Positions 62,598-64,000 of a stretch of 64,000 nucleotides of DNA are shown piece after piece. Each line of letters begins with the position of its first letter. The stretch's first letter is position 1. Origin of the DNA: Streptomyces sp. B21-105 (GTDB taxonomy: Bacteria; Actinomycetota; Actinomycetes; Streptomycetales; Streptomycetaceae); contig NZ_JARUMJ010000001.1 of the NCBI RefSeq assembly GCF_036898465.1, positions 5,642,001 to 5,706,000 on the forward strand. Direction: 5' to 3'. The translations under genes were made by a program, and so were the position numbers. The notes under the pieces were generated by a model, which searched no databases, was not told where the DNA came from, and saw only the letters and a program-made list of their open reading frames with translations.

Positions 62598-63905
62598 TCA
62601 GGCCGGGCGCACCACGCTGTGGATGCCGGACTCGCCGTCGCAGTAGATCGACTCCTCGCGCACATAGGCGCCGGGCTTCGGAGAGTGGATCATCATGCCG
62701 TTGCCGATGTAGACCCCGACGTGGCTGACGTCGTCGTAGAAGAAGATCAGGTCGCCGGGCCGGGCGGCGGCGAGCGGGACCGTGACGCCGGCGCCCGCCT
62801 GGGCGTGGGTGCTGCGGGGCAGGGTGACCGCGGCGGCCTTCCAGGCGGCCTGGGTGAGGCCGGAGCAGTCGTAGGACCCGGGTCCGGTCGCGCCCCATAC
62901 GTACGGCTTCCCGATCTGTGCGCGGGCGAAGGCGAGGGCCTTCTCGGCCTTGACGGCGTACGACGCGTCCACGACAGAGCCGGCAGAGGCCGCAGCGCCC
63001 GCCGCCGACGCTGTGGTGGGGGACGTCTCATACGCCGTCGGCGCTGCGGCTGGGGGCGCGCCGTACGCCGTCGGCGCTGCGGTCGGGGCCGCCGTGCCCG
63101 CCGTGCCCGTCGACTCCGTGCCCGACGGTCCGCCGATCCTCTCTTCGGCGGGCCGGGCGGTCTGCCGGGCCGCTGCCTGCTGGGCCGCCGCCTGCCGGTA
63201 GGCGAGCTCCGCCGCGCGCGCGGCCTCCTCCTGCTTCAGCTTCTCGATCGCCGCGAGGCGCGCCGTCTCCTGGGCCGCCAGCCGGGACAGCACCTCGCGT
63301 GCGTCGCCGAGCTTCTTCTGGACGGCGGCCTTGGCGGTCCGCAGGCCGTGCTGCGGGTCGGCGGGCGTCGCGAGGCTCTCGGCCGTCTCGTGGCGCCGCT
63401 TCGGGGTCGCCGACTGCTCGGCGACGTAGTCGTCGACCGCGCCCTGCCGGCGGTCGGTCGGCCGGTCAGTCAGCCGGTTGCGGCCGGCGTGGTCCTGCTG
63501 GGTGTCCGCGAGGAGGGGGGTCGCGGTGGCGGGCGCGGAGGCGCCGGTGCGGTACCGGGCCGCGGCCCGTGGGCCCGGTTCCTCACGCGCCTCGGAGGGG
63601 TTCCGGGTGCGCTGGGGGGCGACGTCGTCGAGGAGACCGTCCGCGCGCGTGCGCTGCTCGGTCGTCCTGGGCGTCTTCTCCTTGGCGGAGTTGCTCTTCT
63701 CGGTCGCCGACCCCGCCTGGCGGTAGAGGTCGTCGACCTTTTTCTCGACCTCCTCCAGGCTCGGCCTGCCGTCGTCCGAGGGAGCGGCGTTCGCCGACTG
63801 GGAGAGCAGGGCCACGGACGTGAGGGCCGCGGTGGCGAGGGCGGGGGGACGTATGCCTGCCATACGCGAAGCCGCGGAGCGTGGCCTGCGATGCTGCGAC
63901 GCCAA
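62598..63905 (-). CDS. NlpC/P60 peptidoglycan endopeptidase, second copy
   Basis: A 435-residue exported hydrolase. TTG 63905 gives the N-terminus MASQHRRPRSAASR, a typical start of these Streptomyces proteins, with GGAG upstream. The signal peptide ends near SQSANAAPSDD, a Lys/Glu/Arg-rich coiled coil (about 50-245) follows, then an Ala/Pro/Thr linker with TAYGAPPAAAPTAYETSP repeats. The NlpC/P60 domain has Cys in SYDCSGLTQAAW and His in DVSHVGVYIGNG. Probably a paralogue of the enzyme at 56898, separated from it by the TnpB element and three genes. Confidence 0.9.
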   Translation of the reverse strand: MASQHRRPRSAASRMAGIRPPALATAALTSVALLSQSANAAPSDDGRPSLEEVEKKVDDLYRQAGSATEKSNSAKEKTPRTTEQRTRADGLLDDVAPQRTRNPSEAREEPGPRAAARYRTGASAPATATPLLADTQQDHAGRNRLTDRPTDRRQGAVDDYVAEQSATPKRRHETAESLATPADPQHGLRTAKAAVQKKLGDAREVLSRLAAQETARLAAIEKLKQEEAARAAELAYRQAAAQQAAARQTARPAEERIGGPSGTESTGTAGTAAPTAAPTAYGAPPAAAPTAYETSPTTASAAGAAASAGSVVDASYAVKAEKALAFARAQIGKPYVWGATGPGSYDCSGLTQAAWKAAAVTLPRSTHAQAGAGVTVPLAAARPGDLIFFYDDVSHVGVYIGNGMMIHSPKPGAYVREESIYCDGESGIHSVVRPA

Positions 63906-64000
63906 GGGAGGCGACTCCTTCCAAAAGCTCCGCCTGCCGGTCGGCGGTGAGGTCCCGGAGGCCGCCGTCCAGGCACCGGGGAGGGTGTTTCGGGCGGGCG

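Overview
This window is high-GC actinobacterial chromosome, almost certainly Streptomyces. The developmental pair whiD/bldM, an ECF sigma factor, guaB/guaB3, a cluster of receptor Ser/Thr kinases, a cholesterol-oxidase-like GMC enzyme and guaA follow the same order as the groEL1-to-guaA interval of Streptomyces coelicolor. They also match, in outline, the groEL1-whiB3-sigD-guaB2-guaB3-choD-guaA interval of Mycobacterium tuberculosis. Many genes start with GTG or appear leaderless. No tRNA, rRNA or CRISPR array was seen.

Layout. (1) 1-1083: the 3' part of a GroEL gene. (2) 1036-6886: an accessory island flanked by imperfect direct copies of the groEL 3' end plus its terminator. It carries a tightly overlapping HEPN-like / KGGVGR-type ATPase / P-loop ATPase operon, which looks like a defence system, an HTH gene, and fragments of broken genes (helicase C-terminus, RsbW-like kinase C-terminus, XRE regulator, IS1182-type transposase). 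(3) 7050-11193: a polymorphic-toxin locus with two WXG100 proteins, a large WXG-type effector ending in an RNase A-like toxin domain, a putative immunity gene, and an orphan toxin-fragment/CdiI-like fusion. (4) 11373-14843: metabolic and regulatory genes (SnoaL-like protein, SDR, MOSC, LysR). (5) 14932-20838: the conserved whiD, bldM, sigma factor, guaB, guaB3 block, with a recognisable BldN-type promoter before bldM and a minisatellite after it. (6) 21155-28365: a tandem hairpin region, then two 1,587-bp nearly identical IS200/IS605-type TnpB elements in direct orientation. They flank a nucleotide-sugar-dehydrogenase-like gene, a glpD-type glycerol-3-phosphate dehydrogenase and a small secreted ORF. 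(7) 28594-39116: four receptor Ser/Thr kinases and one pseudokinase, all in one direction. (8) 39375-46996: succinate-semialdehyde dehydrogenase, GMC oxidoreductase, a LAXTG sortase substrate, chorismate mutase behind an attenuator, and guaA. (9) 47012-56012: assorted conserved genes and a PspC / PspC-histidine kinase / LuxR-regulator module. (10) 56041-63905: a decayed TnpB element, two NlpC/P60 hydrolases, a third TnpB element type inserted at the start codon of a small membrane-protein gene, a TDT-family transporter and an alpha/beta hydrolase.

How the genes work together. The conserved backbone links sporulation control (WhiD, BldM, sigma), guanine nucleotide synthesis (GuaB, GuaB3, GuaA) and envelope sensing and remodelling (receptor kinases, PspC two-component module, NlpC/P60 hydrolases, sortase substrate). 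Into it have been inserted a defence-type island at groEL, a contact-toxin locus and several TnpB transposons. The items most worth follow-up are the HEPN/KGGVGR operon and its groEL-derived flanking repeats, the aromatic leader-peptide attenuator before chorismate mutase, the ribbon-helix-helix gene divergent from tnpB with an operator spanning both start codons, the nucleotide-sugar-dehydrogenase homologue lacking its catalytic residues, and the tandem structured-RNA-like repeat.
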